From Flaveria trinervia (lineage: Eukaryota > Streptophyta > Magnoliopsida > Asterales > Asteraceae), in contig CM046444.1 in the NCBI GenBank assembly GCA_025506515.1, positions 76,255,533 to 76,319,532 on the forward strand: a stretch of DNA of 64,000 nucleotides, written 5' to 3'. The notes below the pieces were generated by a model that saw only the letters and a program-made list of their open reading frames with translations, did no database searches and was not told where the DNA came from. The first letter of the stretch is position 1, and every line of letters starts with the position of its first letter. The position numbers and the translations under genes are program-made. Shown here piece after piece: positions 32,380-45,021 of the stretch.

Positions 32380-33322
32380 TGTTGACCAAAAGAACCAATG
32401 AGCCAAGATCAGAAAACCTCTAAGTCCCACATGGTATCACAACAACTGCTGAAAGCTTCATGAGCAGTTTGACAAGTGCTGAAGACTTCAACAGCTGAAG
32501 ATCAAGTGCTGAAGACTTTAACAGCTGAAGAACTAAAGTGCAGAAGTATAACAGCTGAAGAACACAAGTACTGAAGCTGAACAGCTGAAGAACGCAAGTA
32601 CTGAAGCTGAACAGCTGAAGAACACAAGTGCTGAAGCTGAAAGACCAAAGTACTGAAGTACAACAGCTGAAGAGTTTACAAGTGCTAAAGATCAACAACT
32701 GATGAACAAAGTCTGAAGACAAGACTGAAGACATCAGCTGATGATATCTACTGAAGTCATCAGCTGATGAAACATCTGAAGGTCAAAGTCTGAAGATCAA
32801 GTACTGAAGCCTCAGTAGTTTGTCACAACTGCTGAAGAGTACTTCTTCAGTAGTTGTGATATCAGTAGTTTTATATTTCTAGTTTCAGTAGTTTTGTAAA
32901 ACGACTGAAGAGCTTGTTCTTCAGTCGTTGTAGTTTCAGTAGTTTCTAATCAGTAGTTTTATATTCTGTACTTAACACTCTGATATGTTCTCAGTAGTTG
33001 TGAACATTTCAGTAGTTTGTTAAGAGTTAGTTTTTTTTTGTATTAGATCTGCCAGTTGTCACTTTCCCGTGATAACAGCAGCGATTGAACTCTATATAAG
33101 GAGTGTCAACCTATTGTAATAATTGAATGATTTGAATGATTTGATTAGAATTATTCCATATCTATAAACATTCCATGAATTAGAAATATATTCTCTCACT
33201 ATAATCGTATGTGCTCTTAATGCATACAAGTATCGATCTCTTGCTACAATTTTTCTAATTCTTGTTCTTATTCCGCTGCTTTGAACTCTAATACATCAAA
33301 CTTGTGATCGCTGATCCTGTCA
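32380..33322 (+). repeat. 5' LTR of E5 (subfamily A, 943 bp)
   Basis: Runs TGTTGACC...CTGATCCTGTCA; one G is missing at the start relative to TGTTGGACC. Hairpin at 32900-32929; CTATATAAGG near 33092. Confidence 0.93.
32551..32640 (+). repeat. 30-bp U3 tandem repeat, three units (E5)
   Basis: Units 32551-32580, 32581-32610 and 32611-32640 differ by one or two bases each. They carry ACAGCTGAAG and GTACTGAAGC motifs. Confidence 0.92.
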
Positions 33323-33324
33323 AA

Positions 33325-33336
33325 TGGTATCAGAGC
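33325..33336 (+). other. Primer binding site of E5
   Basis: TGGTATCAGAGC, two bases after the LTR. Confidence 0.95.
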
Positions 33337-33554
33337 GGTTAATCATTGATCAATCTAATAATTGATCATTGAAACTGCTATTCAAGATCTAAGTTTGATT
33401 GAATTAGCTTTTGTTTTTGCAAGAAACGGTTATAGAGATTGAATTTTCTGTATCTCTAGTCATTCATCCTGAGATCTCTTCTTGGTTTTCATTGAGTTTG
33501 TTGTGGTCTGTGTAAAACTTTTAAAAGCTTGAATTAAATTGTTTTTGAACTGAA

Positions 33555-36396
33555 ATGACTACTCCCTCCAATGATCCTCATAATACTGGTTCCTCAACCA
33601 AGCCACCAATGCTGGTTAGGAATGTGTATAACATAGGGCAACGACGAATGCTCCATCACCTGTCTGTTAACAGCGTAGGTTGTTGGACATCAGTGGTACA
33701 TGGTCCACACAAGCCTATGGTGAATAACCCGGAAACCAATCAAATGGTTCCGAAGAGGAGGGAGCAATACTCAGATGAGGATAAGAAGTTGCTTGAAATT
33801 GATGCCAAAGCCCATGGAATTCTGGCCATGGCACTGCCAAATGAAATCTATTCTGGGCTAATGCATCATGAAACTGCCCATGACCTCTGGAATGCCTTGA
33901 AAGAACAATTTGAAGGAACAGATGAGGGCTTGGCAAATAATAGAGAAATTCTTGCCCAACAATATGAGACATTCTCTCATAGAAAGGATGAGACACTGAC
34001 TCAACAATATGAGCGGTTTTCTTGTTTGATCTCTGAATTAAAAATGGTCAAACTTGAGTACACAAATATTCAGATGAATAACAGATTTCTCAGATCACTG
34101 CCTGAGAGATCGGACACATATACTATTGTCCTATGCTCCAGTGCAAGTTTGGACAAACTATCTCTCACCCAACTCCATGGGAAACTGCTCACGTTTGAGA
34201 GAGAGATAGAACAGAAGAGAAAGTTGTCTTCATTTGGAAAGCTCACTGAAGACTTTGTACCAGGCAACACTGCCTTGGTTGGTCATGAGTCAGAATATGC
34301 TTCATCTGAATGCCAGTATGATGAGCATATTAATTTCTCTTCAAGCACTTCTGATTCTGCATTTGTGAGTGTTGATGGTCAGTTTACTGGGTGTAATAAT
34401 GACAATTTATGCTTCATTATGGATGATCTCAAGGGGATTGCTGATGATGACTTAGAAGAGATGGATATTTTGAGCCAAATGGCCCTGATAAATATCAGAT
34501 CTCAGAAGTTCTATAAAAGAACTAGAAGAAAATTCCCAGGACTCTCTGGCAAAACCAAAGTTGGTTTTGACAAGAGCAAGTTGAGGTGTCACAAGTGCCA
34601 ACGGCTTGGACACTTTGCAAGAGAGTGTAGATCAACTGGATCTAACTCCACTGCACCTTTGTGACTTTTCCTGGCAATAGTCAACAACACAGAGGGCAAC
34701 ATCCTGTCACTTCTAGTCATCATCCTCAACAACAATCTCCGGCATGTTTTGTTCCTCAGGGTCAAATGCCATATCCGTACCTTGTTATTACATGCCACAG
34801 TCAAATCAAGTTCAAGTTCCTATGGCACCACAACCTCATGCACTACCAGAACCTCAGCCATCCCAATCTCATCAACAAACTCAACCTCAACAACACAGCT
34901 TCTTCACCCCAGGAGTTGTTGACTGGAGCAGTTTACCAGATGACATGTCTGGTCATGACCAACTGTTCTCAGGTGCTGGTCAACATGGTGGTGACAGTCC
35001 TTTTGGAATCTAGCTCTTATGGCTTTGGAGTCTGCTGATACTTCATTTTCTAATGCCTCTACACCTCAGGTATCACAGGTATCCTCTGAGGCAAAAGCCA
35101 AATTATGTTCTGAACCATGCATAGCAGCATTTGCTTCCATTAGAGAAGCAAATGTAGCTTTAATTAATAAGAACATTGAGCTAGAACAAATAATTTCCAA
35201 AACAAAGCTGAATTTGAGTCTGTGCTTAAAGATAAAAATGATGAGATTTACAAACTGAAATGCCAAATAATTGATGATAAGGCTAGAGAAGAGGTACTTC
35301 TAGAGAAGTACAAAGATCTCAAAGAAACCCTTGCAGTTACCCAGGTAGAGTGTGATAGATGGGTACAATCATGCAAAGTTTTGAAATGCTTCTGAGTAAA
35401 CAATCTGCTTCCAATGTGAAGTTTGGCATTGGTTACAATCACACTGCTCCACCTACAGATTTTACTCCAATAGCAGAGGTAGAATCTGATGGTGAGAGTG
35501 ATAACCAATCCATCAGATCATGTGATCTACCTTCTGATACAACACAATCAGAAGTAGCAGTCAGCATCAAGCCTTCTTTGAACCTATCAGCTGATGTTGA
35601 TGGTTCAAATGCTGACACTCACATGATCAATGAGTTGATCAACTCAAGAGTTAATTCTGAAGGTCCTGAAAGGACTAGAGAGCAGGATTTAACACCTGAA
35701 GTTCAAACTTCAATTGCTGTCAGTACTGAAGAGAAGAAAACTGCCAGTAGAAAGAGTTTGAAGACTACTAAAGGGGCAGTCAAGAAAGCAAACAATGCTT
35801 CCAAAGCATTGAAGAAAAAGTCTTCAGTTGCTTCACCCTCTTTAGTTGATGATCAACCTAAGATGAAGAAGAAACCATGTGAAGTATGTGGTTTGTTCAA
35901 TCATCTTACAGATGATTGTTGGTACAAAAGAGCTTCCAAACTCAAACAAAAAGAAGAAATTAAAGAGAAAATGGTAAAAATGAAACCTGAGTTTGAGACC
36001 ACATTTGTATCAGCAACATCAAATCCTGTAACCCTTAAGTCCTCAAAGAAATCCAAAAAGGAAGGGGTTAAACAGGTGACAGCTGAGAGTGCTCAGAAGA
36101 AGAAGGTGCAACATAGGCACTTATCAAACTCTACTGGCAATGTGTCTGATGAGTTGAAAGCATTATCACAAAATCAGACACAGCTGGTCATGATGGTTCA
36201 ACATCTGTTGGGTTGAGTTAACCAACTAGATGCTCCTATGTTGAAACCACAGAAAAGGAGGTCCAAGCCAAGGGATTCCTCTTCTTCACCATCTTGTTCC
36301 TCTCAGGCTGTTGTTCCAAATAAACCTGTTAGTTTACCATCTATTGATAAGACCAGGCCCAAAACCAAAAAGGTTTGGGTCTCCAAAACTAACTGA
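33555..36396 (+). pseudogene. gag: gag of E5, long clean N-terminal part, later frameshifts
   Basis: The ATG at 33555 opens an uninterrupted 369-codon frame through the gag core and CCHC knuckle 1 (34587-34628), ending only because one C is missing near 34659. It is the best gag N-terminus in the window and keeps the 18 codons missing from E4. P/Q/H-rich and coiled-coil parts follow, with indels near 34785, 35009 and 35200. 35359-36216 is clean again and contains CCHC knuckle 2 (35878-35919; C-E-V-C-G-L-F-N-H-L-T-D-D-C). One frame break lies near 36213. The gag frame ends at TGA 36394-36396. Gag packages RNA. The two knuckles flank a spacer of about 420 codons. Confidence 0.9.
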
Positions 36397-36412
36397 TTGT
36401 TTATTATTGCAG
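36386..36412 (+). promoter_or_regulatory. Gag stop with candidate 3' splice site (E5)
   Basis: AAACTAAC, TGA (36394-36396), a T-rich tract and TTGCAG with AG at 36411-36412. Protease follows in the +1 frame. Confidence 0.4.
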
Positions 36413-39400
36413 GGTTCTTCAACATGCCAAAGTAGCATCTGGTATGTAGACAGTGTGGAATCTACGCACATGACTGGGAACAGCTCTCTTCTTCATGACT
36501 ACTCTCAAGGAAAGAAGGGATTTGTTTCTTTTGGCAATGATGCTACGGGTTACATCATTGGTAAGGGTTTTGTCTCCATGGAGAAATCAAATTTGATGAT
36601 GTTAATCATGTGGAAAATCTCAAGTACAATCTCTTGAGTGTCAGTCAAATTTGTGATAAAGGCCATGTTGCTCTTTTCACCAGTCAAAACTGTAGGATTC
36701 TGTCATCCAAAGTTTTGCACTTGATTGACAAGGTGTTGGATGATCACACTCTCCTGAGAGCCAATAGGACAGGAAGAGTGTATGCCTTAGATCTTTCCAA
36801 GAAAATAGATCTCAAAGGCAATCCTTGCCTATTTTCCAAAGCCTCTTCTCAAGAATCTAAACTGTGCACAGAAGGCTTGGTCATGTTAATCTCAAAAACA
36901 TGAATCAGCTTACCCACAATAGTTTAGTAAGAGGCTTGCCAATAAAGGAGTTCCACTGTGATGAAACCTGCACTGCTTGTTTAAAAGGAAAACAGCACAA
37001 AGTCTCATTCCCTCCTATTGAAGTGCCTAAGTCCACTGCCTGCTTGCAATTACTGCATATGGATCTATTTGGTCGTGTGAGAGTAATGAGCATGGCAAAG
37101 AAGAAATACTATCTGGTAATTGTGGATGATTACTCCAGATTTGTATGGACTTTCTTTCTACATTCAAAGGATGAGGTTGCTCAGAAGATTATTCACTTTG
37201 TGTTGTATATTGAGAAGCAGTATTCCCTTCCAGTCAAGTGTATTAGGAGTGACAATGGAACTGAATTCAGAAATCATACACTTGATGATATCTATCTTTC
37301 AAAGGAATCAAAAGGAAGTTTAGCATTCCAAGGACTCCAGAACAAAATGGAGTAGTGGAGAGAAAGAACAGGACCCTCATTGAAGCTGTAAGGTCCATGC
37401 TGGCTGACTCTGGTTTGCCACTGACCTTTTGGGCTGAAGCTGTCAACACAGCTTGCTATGTGCTGAATAGAGTTTTAGTAAATCAGAGGTTGATGAAGAC
37501 TCCATATGAAGTTCCCCATCATTTGGCTCCTCTGATTTCATTTTTCAAAGCATTTGGTTGTCCCTGTTTTATTCTCAACACAAAGGATCAACTCCATAAA
37601 TTTGATCCTAAGGTGGATGCAGGGTATTTTGTTGGTTATTCATCTACTTGCAAGGCATACAGAGTCTTCAACTGCAGAACAAAGATGGTTGAAGAAACTC
37701 TACATGTTAAGTTCAATGAATCTCCAAAGGACAAGATTCCACAAAGCCCTGTGGAGTTATTTGATTTGGACATACTTCAATATGTTCCTTATCAAACTCC
37801 TGCTGTTGCTCCTGTCAACAGTTCACCACCTGGTGGTACTGCTGGTGCTGATGATGATGATTGCAGTACTCACCTCTTCAGGTTTAGTGATCAACTGCCT
37901 GATTCAGCTAGACCTGATGTTCCTGTAGCTCCAGTAGCACCATCCACAACAAATGCTGATGAGATCTCTTCGAATTCAACTTCCTTTGAATTACCATCCA
38001 CTGATTGGTTTCAAGGAAATGATTCATCATCACCATCTGTTACTGCTAAGCCTGCTACAAACACTTGCATAGATCTCATTGTGTATCAAGATCTGAAGAG
38101 TCACCCTATGTCTCAAATCATTGGTGATATATGCTGGAGTATCAACAAGAAGTCAATTGTCAAATTTCTGCTTCTATGCTCTCTTCATCAGTCAGCAAGA
38201 GCCAAAGAATTATCACATTGTTTTAAAGGATAATGGATGGGTTGATGCCATGCAGCTTGAGCTTCTTCAGTTCAAGAAACAGCAAGTGTGGGAACTGGTT
38301 CCTCTACCTCCAGGTAAGTGTGCAATAGGCACTAAATGGGTGTTTAGGAACAAAAATGATGGAAATGGGCTTATTGTAAGAACAAAGCCAGACTGGTTGT
38401 TCAGGGGTTTGCACAAGAAGAAGGTATTGATATGATGAAACCTTTGCCCCTGTAGCCAGACTGGAAGCAATTCGATTGTTTTTAGCTTATGCTGCTTATC
38501 AAAACCTTAAAGTTTTTCAAATGGATGTCAAAAGTGCATTTTTGTATGGAAAAATTAAAGAAGAGGTTTATGTATGTCAACCTCTAGGCTTTGAGGACAA
38601 TAACATCCTAATTGGGTGTATAACTTGATAAGGCTCTTTATGGGTTAAAACAAGCTCCTAGAGCCTGGTATGAGACATTATCAACCTTTCTTCTGGAAAA
38701 TAATTTCACTAGAGGCTCCATAGATAAGACTTTATTCATTAAGAAAGCTGGGCAGCATAATCTACTTGTTCAAATTTATGTAGATGATATCATTTTTGCA
38801 TCCTCTGATCCAAAGTTGTGTGATGCCTTTACAAAGTTGATGCAACAGAAGTTTGAAATGAGTGCCATGGGAGACTTACAGTTCTTTCTGGGGTTGCAAA
38901 TCAAACAAAAGGCTGATGGAATTTTCATTCATCAGTCCAAATACACAAAAGATCTTTTGCAAAAGTTTGATTTACAAAACTGTAAGCCTTGTTCTACCCC
39001 AATGTGCAGCACCACCACCAACTGGATACAGATCAGAAAGGTAAAGTGGTTGATGAAACAATTTACAGATGTATGATTGGGTCCTTGATGTAATTAACAG
39101 CTTCTAGACCAGATATTATGTTTGCTACATGTGTTGTGCTAGATTTCAGGCTGCACCTAAAGAGTCTCATCTGATTGCAGTCAAGAGGATCTTTAGATAT
39201 CTGCAAGGCACTCCATCTCTAGGTTTATGGTATTCTACTGGACATTCTGGTAAATTAGTTGCTTTTTCTGACAGTGACTATGCAGTGTGTAAGTGACCAA
39301 GAAATCAACTTCTGGTGGATGTCAATTCCTAGGCAACTGCTTGATTTCTTGGCAGAGCAAGAAACAGACCTCAGTTGCTACATCAACTGCTGAAGCAGAG

Positions 39401-39717
39401 TACATTGCTGCTGCAAGTTGCACCTCTCAGGTACTCTGGCTTCAGAACCAACTTTGGATTATGGCATTACAGAGACTAAGACTCCATTGTTAATGGATAG
39501 TGCTTCAGCTCTGTGTATTGTCAAAAATCCAGTCTAGCACTCTAGGACAAACATAGAGAGATCAGACATCATTTTATAAGGGATTGTTTTGAAAAATGTC
39601 TGATTGATCCTAAGTTTGTGTCTAGTGTGATGAGCTTGCAGACATTTTTACTAAGCCTTTGGATAGTTCAACTTTCCATTACCTGGTGTAAGGCTTGGTA
39701 TGCTGCAGCTAGAATAA
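36413..39717 (+). pseudogene. pol: pol of E5 (PR, IN, RT, RNase H), broken
   Basis: Protease: D-S-G has become D-S-V (Asp codon 36449-36451). Integrase: frameshift just before the zinc region (36864). Then 36864-37355 is clean with catalytic Asp at 37062 and 37251; a one-base deletion near 37305 separates them from the Glu at 37358-37360. 37355-38090 is clean (V-V-E-R-K through the C-terminal region, including a poly-Asp run near 37850). Reverse transcriptase: frameshifts near 38130, 38380 and 38432; Y-V-D-D intact at 38777-38788. RNase H: 39240 to TAA 39715-39717, with several indels. Order and motifs are typical copia; no continuous polyprotein remains. Confidence 0.92.
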
Positions 39718-40398
39718 GTGACAATACTGATGATCTTAGTAATAAGTACTGATGATCATTGGTAACCATGTCACATATAAGTACTGATGAGTTCCTTTAC
39801 CCTCAGCAGTTTTTATAACTACTAAAGGCTAAATGTCTCACATGTACTGAAGTACTTCATATGTTCTAAATACTGATGTAGTTACAACTACTGATGCAGT
39901 TACAACTACTGAAATCAGTAAAAACAGCTAAGTACTGATGTCCTATGAAACAACTGAAATCCGCCAAAAAAGGCTGATGAATGTGTTGAGGACAGTATGA
40001 AACAGCTGAAAAACTAAGAATTGATGAAAACAGCTGATGAGAAATTTCTCTTCAGTCGTTTGTACAACTGCTGTTCATTCTAAAACAACTGAAGCAATAC
40101 CATGTCTTCAGTAGTTTTATAAATATGATGACTAATACCAAGTCTTCAGTGTTACAACAGCTGATGACAAAACCACTGTCTTCAGTAGTTTCACAACTAC
40201 TGATGACAAACACCAAGTCCTCAGTTGTTCAATCATCTGAAGTCAAAACCATGGTCTTCAGTAGTTTTCTAACTTCTGATGCCTAACACCACGACTTCAG
40301 CTGTTTCAACGTCTGAAAGGATAATACCATGTCAACAGTCGTTTAAAAACTACTGATGACTAATACCACATCCTTCAGTCGTTTTCTTACCCGTATCC
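39718..40398 (+). repeat. Hairpin tandem array between pol and aORF (E5)
   Basis: The marker TAACACCAAG and its variants recur near 40133, 40207, 40284 and 40361 (spacings 74, 77, 77), matching the 76-bp period in E4. Paired CAGTAGTT/AACTACTG motifs are throughout. Confidence 0.85.
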
Positions 40399-40406
40399 TA
40401 TAAATA
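40399..40406 (+). promoter_or_regulatory. Internal TATA box before E5 aORF
   Basis: TATAAATA, starting 80 bp before the ATG at 40479. Confidence 0.65.
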
Positions 40407-40478
40407 TCCGTGACCTAAGCCTTCAATGCTTCATCTTCTTCAAACCTAACGTTCCTCTCCAAAGCTTCTCTCTTCTCA

Positions 40479-43400
40479 ATGGCGTCAATGCAAATTAAAC
40501 CGCGAGACAACTGTGTTGCCTACCTTACTAAATCGCCTGTCTGGGCTAAGTCGATACTGCTATCGATCTTATGGTTCAGTCCCAATACAAAACGACATTT
40601 CTTCTGAATCATACTACATGCCGAATCCCTCCAACAATTTTGGATGAACGTTACTATTACCACTAGGGGAGAACAACACACCATCTCTCCAGTTGGTCGT
40701 CAACAACAAAGAAGTAGTCATCACTCCTGCAGTTATCCGCCAAATTCTTCATCTGGATGATGCTATTTCTCCTGCTGGATATCCGAAGGGCACCACAGAT
40801 CTATCCTTTGCCCAACATGGATATCAAGGCAATCTCAGTGCCTCCACTATCATGAAGAAACACTTCCATGACGCCGAACGCCTATTTTTCACATGGTGAA
40901 TGTATGTTTGGCTCCTAAGACGTCGTTGGGATCAAATGTCGTCAAAGTGGCAGCAGGTAATGTACTCTATTCTTGAGCAACAACGTTAAACTTTTCAGAA
41001 ATAATATTTTCGGAGCTCAAGGATATGGCTCAAAAACTAACTGCCAACCGTTGGATACTATATCCACGGTTCATAATGGCCATCATTACAAACCAGTTTA
41101 ATGCTGAGGGACTTGTTGGCTTCGGAATCCCTGCTAGGTCTATTCTGCGGAAGTATACTCCTGGCACAACTCTGACCAGACACTCAAATGGCTGCCAAGC
41201 TGCGAAAACCCACGCAGCTGGAACCCACAGCACCACCTCCAAATCAAAAGTCCCCACCAAACCACCAAAAAGAAACCCAAAACGGCTACTCAGGGAATTG
41301 AGTCCCCTGAGGATGCCCCTGCAACTCAAACGCAGGATATATCCACTAGTCCAAACCCCCTAGTGGATACAATGACTCTTCCAGCCATAGCCGCTCAGGC
41401 TTCCTCTCAACAGGAGCCTGCAGCAACCACAACAGGGGTACCTACATATCTGGGATCTTCCTCACTTGAGGGGATTGCCATTGAAGAGCACCAACCTCCC
41501 CAGGTGCTCACTGCTCTATCCCTTCACCCAATACAACCGCCCCTCACAGCCAAACTTTAATAGTTGCACAAGTGCTGACTCAACTGCACTCCTCACCCCC
41601 TCCCCAGAAACCTCTTACTACTAGGAACACCTCTACAATTGAGGGGGAGGAACACAGTGCACTTGAGACACCCACAGCACAGGGGTTTACCACTTCTATC
41701 TCCTGGTGTAGATAAGGAGCTTAGAATATCTAGTGAGGCTGCCACCTCTTCTGAATCAGCACATGATCAGATGATGGGCTGGTAACATTGCTAAGACCTC
41801 ACTAGAGGAACAGCTGATGATGGACATTGTCCTGAGGCTGGAAGTCCCCAGTACCAAGCACAAGGGGCACATGCAACAACTGGTCTACACCCAGTGCATG
41901 TAAATCCTACTCTAAGCAGGAGGTCAGATGATTCAGCTTCGGCTGATGATGACCTGGGCTTTTTCTACGATGTTCTTGCCCAGAACACAATCCTTGAAGT
42001 GAAATTCAGTAGGCTTCAAAACCTACTTGACCAACTTTCACAAGGAGAAAGACCATCTGCCTGCACCAACCCACAGATGGCACCTTCTGTTGAAGGTTCC
42101 CCAAACACCGAGCCACTCCAAACTCAACCACCTGCCTATGCTTCAGGCCCTATTTCTCAGGAACAGAACCCTCCTGAGCAAATAGGTGTTGTACTTCAAA
42201 ATTCCCTCCTCTCATCACACCCATAATCACTGATATTGTGACTAAAGCCATTGATGAGAGCTTTCCTCTACTTTACAACCCTTGATTGATGCTGCTGTGA
42301 AAAAGACACTTCCTGCGATACAAACCCCTTCCACCAATGCATCCAAAAAGGGGGAGAGTACTGCAGTGAAAGAAAAGAAGAGGAAAAGAACAGAGGAAGA
42401 GAAGGAAGAGAAGCAAGCCCAAGAGGAGGAGAAAGAACAGCAACCACTGCTCACCTACAAGCGAAAGAAGGTGCTGATGATCACATTGCTGAAGAAAAGC
42501 CTTGGAGCTATGATAAAAGAGGCTAATGCCGAACACAGCAGATCAATGGACAACATCATTGATCAGCTGTTTAGGCAAGGCCATGACACCAACAAACTTG
42601 ACTCTGAGATTCGACGATTAGAGATTGAAGAAATCCAGAATAGATGGGCAAGTTATGAAGTGTTAGAAAGAGAAAGGCTTGAGATCATGATTAGATTTAT
42701 TGCAAAATATCTTGGAAGATCAATGATCGAAATACAAAGCTTGGTCCAGGGACAGTATCTTGGCAATCACCACCAAGATCTGTTCGTCTGAAGCATATAC
42801 TAAGGCGCTTGTTATTGAAGCTTTGAATGAAGCGGGTGCTGGGAGCAGGACTGAGCTAGCCAAGCAATCAAAAGCCACACTCACCTCAAGAATGCTAGAA
42901 CAGCCTGTCAACATTCCCACACCAAAACCACCCAAATCACAACCCACCAAACCAACTCCTTACCCTCAAAACCCATAGCGATGATATAACCTTGAAGAAG
43001 AAGAGAAGGGTATTGAGGCTAGAAGATGATGAAGAAGAGATGAAGATAGGCTGCCACTCTCAGCTGTGATTCAGTTGCCTAAGGCCACAAGTCACTCCTC
43101 AGCATTACTCCTGAAGTCCAAAGACAAATGGTTAAAGTGAAGCTAGAAGAAGAAGAGCTTCATAAACAGCATGATGAGGAAATGCTGAAGAGAGTTGACA
43201 AAGCTTATGCAGCCACATCTTCTATCATCAATATGAAGAAGCAAGCCTCAGACTTTACACTCTCAGTCATACCTTTCAATATCAAAAGGAAAGAGTGAGG
43301 ATTTGGCTTGATCCCAGGGTCTCTCACAGAATTCATAAGAAAAACATACCTCAGATATACATTGGCCAGGTGAAAAAGAGTAGTGAAGTGATCTCTCTGG

Positions 43401-43752
43401 TCTTTGTAGTTTCACCCTGGGAAATCCTAGAGGACTTCAGAAAGCTACAAAGCTAATCTAACCCTCAGAAGATGCTGGAAAAAAAATAGTGAGAAGGGGT
43501 TAGTTTACAAGAGGCTTGAGGAAGTCAGGAAAAAATGAGCTCCAGTTGTTCTAGTGGGTAATCACCGGATGAGTTTGCTTACAGAATAATACAATTGTGG
43601 AGCTAAAGAATGGGAAACAGGCAAATACCGTTTCTAAGTATTATGGGCCTGAATCATTGATGAAGGAGGTGCTGAAAGAGCTAACCAGGAGGAACAAATC
43701 ACCTTCCTTGAGGCCACACAAGAGAGTCGTACAGACCATTATGGGGAAGTAA
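40479..43752 (+). pseudogene. Additional ORF (aORF) of E5, broken
   Basis: The ATG at 40479 opens M-A-S-M-Q-I-K-P-R, close to E1. Layout as in E4: N-terminal domain with Y-P-R-F at 41061-41072, Pro/Ser-rich linker, a charged segment (42282-42791) with N-I-I-D-Q-L-F-R-Q-G-H-D and S-E-I-R-R-L-E-I-E-E-I, a Pro-rich stretch (~42910-42975), an acidic run, and the C-terminal domain to TAA at 43750-43752. The middle is the cleanest part. From about 43250 on, single-base deletions are very dense and the C-terminal domain is unreadable in one frame. Protein similarity to E4 and E6 is clear in all three domains. Function unknown. Confidence 0.78.
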
Positions 43753-43952
43753 ATCTCATGATGGGTAACAACTCGTGTCAAGTTCCCCAAAACAGAGTTC
43801 CCATTCATACCCTGCCAAACAAATATCTGAGATTTCTTCCCAGGCGGAGCTTACATGGGTCATCTTCTCTACTGATCAAGAAGGAAAAAGACCAACATTT
43901 TGCCAACAATAAGTGGGATAATAAATAATTTAGAGGTTTTGGCTGCATTGTT

Positions 43953-43963
43953 AAGGGGGAGTT
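43953..43963 (+). other. Polypurine tract of E5
   Basis: AAGGGGGAGTT directly before the 3' LTR start. Confidence 0.85.
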
Positions 43964-44000
43964 TGTGGACAAAAGAACCAATGAGCAAGATCAGAAAAAA
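43964..44000 (+). repeat. 3' LTR of E5, first 37 bases
   Basis: TGTGGACAAAAGAACC... to a run of A where E6 inserted. It continues at 56372. Confidence 0.85.
43996..44000. repeat. Left target-site duplication of E6 (AAAAA)
   Basis: AAAAA before E6 and AAAAA after it at 56372-56376. Because the target is a poly-A run, the exact frame of the duplication is uncertain. Confidence 0.75.
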
Positions 44001-44803
44001 TGTTTTTAGGATCTCAGCCCTTGTTTAATCGATTGAACAAATATAGCAGCGGAATAGCTCAGAATTAGACAAATTCAAACAAGAACATTCGATATAAGGC
44101 GATAAAAGAATGTTGTTATAGAGAGAGAAATATCCGACAAAAGGAATATTGCATTAAGATTGTCGGCCTCAAAGGCACGATTACAGGTGAGTCGCCTTCC
44201 TTATAAAGGAAAGAATGACGTAGGCTGATGTCACTTGAAAGTGACATGTAACCGTTTTATAACTACTGATGTTTAACAACTACTGAAGATGTCAACAACT
44301 GACATCTTCTTACAAAAGTTCCTAAGTGTTAAACATCTTATTTACAACTACTGAAAAACATAAAACTACTGATACTACAACAACTGAAGAACAACCTCTT
44401 CAGTGTTTACAAGTACTGAAAAGGAAATAAAACTACTGAAAAGTAAACAAACTACTTAAAGAAAAGAAAACTACTGATGAAAAAAAACCATCACAACAAC
44501 TGAAGAAGCCCTCTTCAGCTGTTGTCATCAGCTGTTAACATCAGCTGATGTCTTCAGTACTTGAACATCAGACTTGTCTTTCAGCTGTTGATCTTCAGTC
44601 TTTGTCTTCAGTACTTGTTGAAGTCTTCAGACTTTAGATCTTCAGCTGTTGTCTCAGTCTTTGTCTTCAGTACTTCAGAAATACTTCAGCAGTTGTATTC
44701 TTCAGACTTTGTAGAACAGCTGATCAGGTCTTCTTCAGCTGTTGTGATGACTTGGGACTTAGAGGTTTCTCTGATCAGGCTCATTGGTTCTTTTGGTCCA
44801 ACA
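44001..44803 (-). repeat. 3' LTR of E6 (803 bp)
   Basis: Minus strand TGTTGGACC...GAGATCCTAAAAACA. The terminal part has two or three extra T/A relative to the 5' LTR. Followed on the internal side by the PPT. Confidence 0.92.
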
Positions 44804-44815
44804 AACTCCCCCTGA
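44804..44815 (-). other. Polypurine tract of E6
   Basis: TTCAGGGGGAGTT on the minus strand directly before the 3' LTR TG, identical to E4. Confidence 0.88.
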
Positions 44816-45021
44816 ACCAATGCAGCCAAAACCTCTAAGTTATTGACGAGTCCCACTTATTTTGGCAGATAGATTGGTCTTTTTATCCTCTTGATCAGAT
44901 GAGAAGTGACCCTTTTTCAGCACCGGCCTGGGAAGAAGTCTCTGATGATCTGTTTTGCATGATATGGTTGGGAGCTCTGTATTGGGGACTTGGACACTGA
45001 GCTGTTACCCAACCATGAGAT

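Noticed and set aside
40693..42978. Separate host gene between two retrotransposons at 40-43 kb
   Set aside because: The same coding region occurs at the same place in E1, E4 and E6, inside the LTR boundaries, so it is part of the element.
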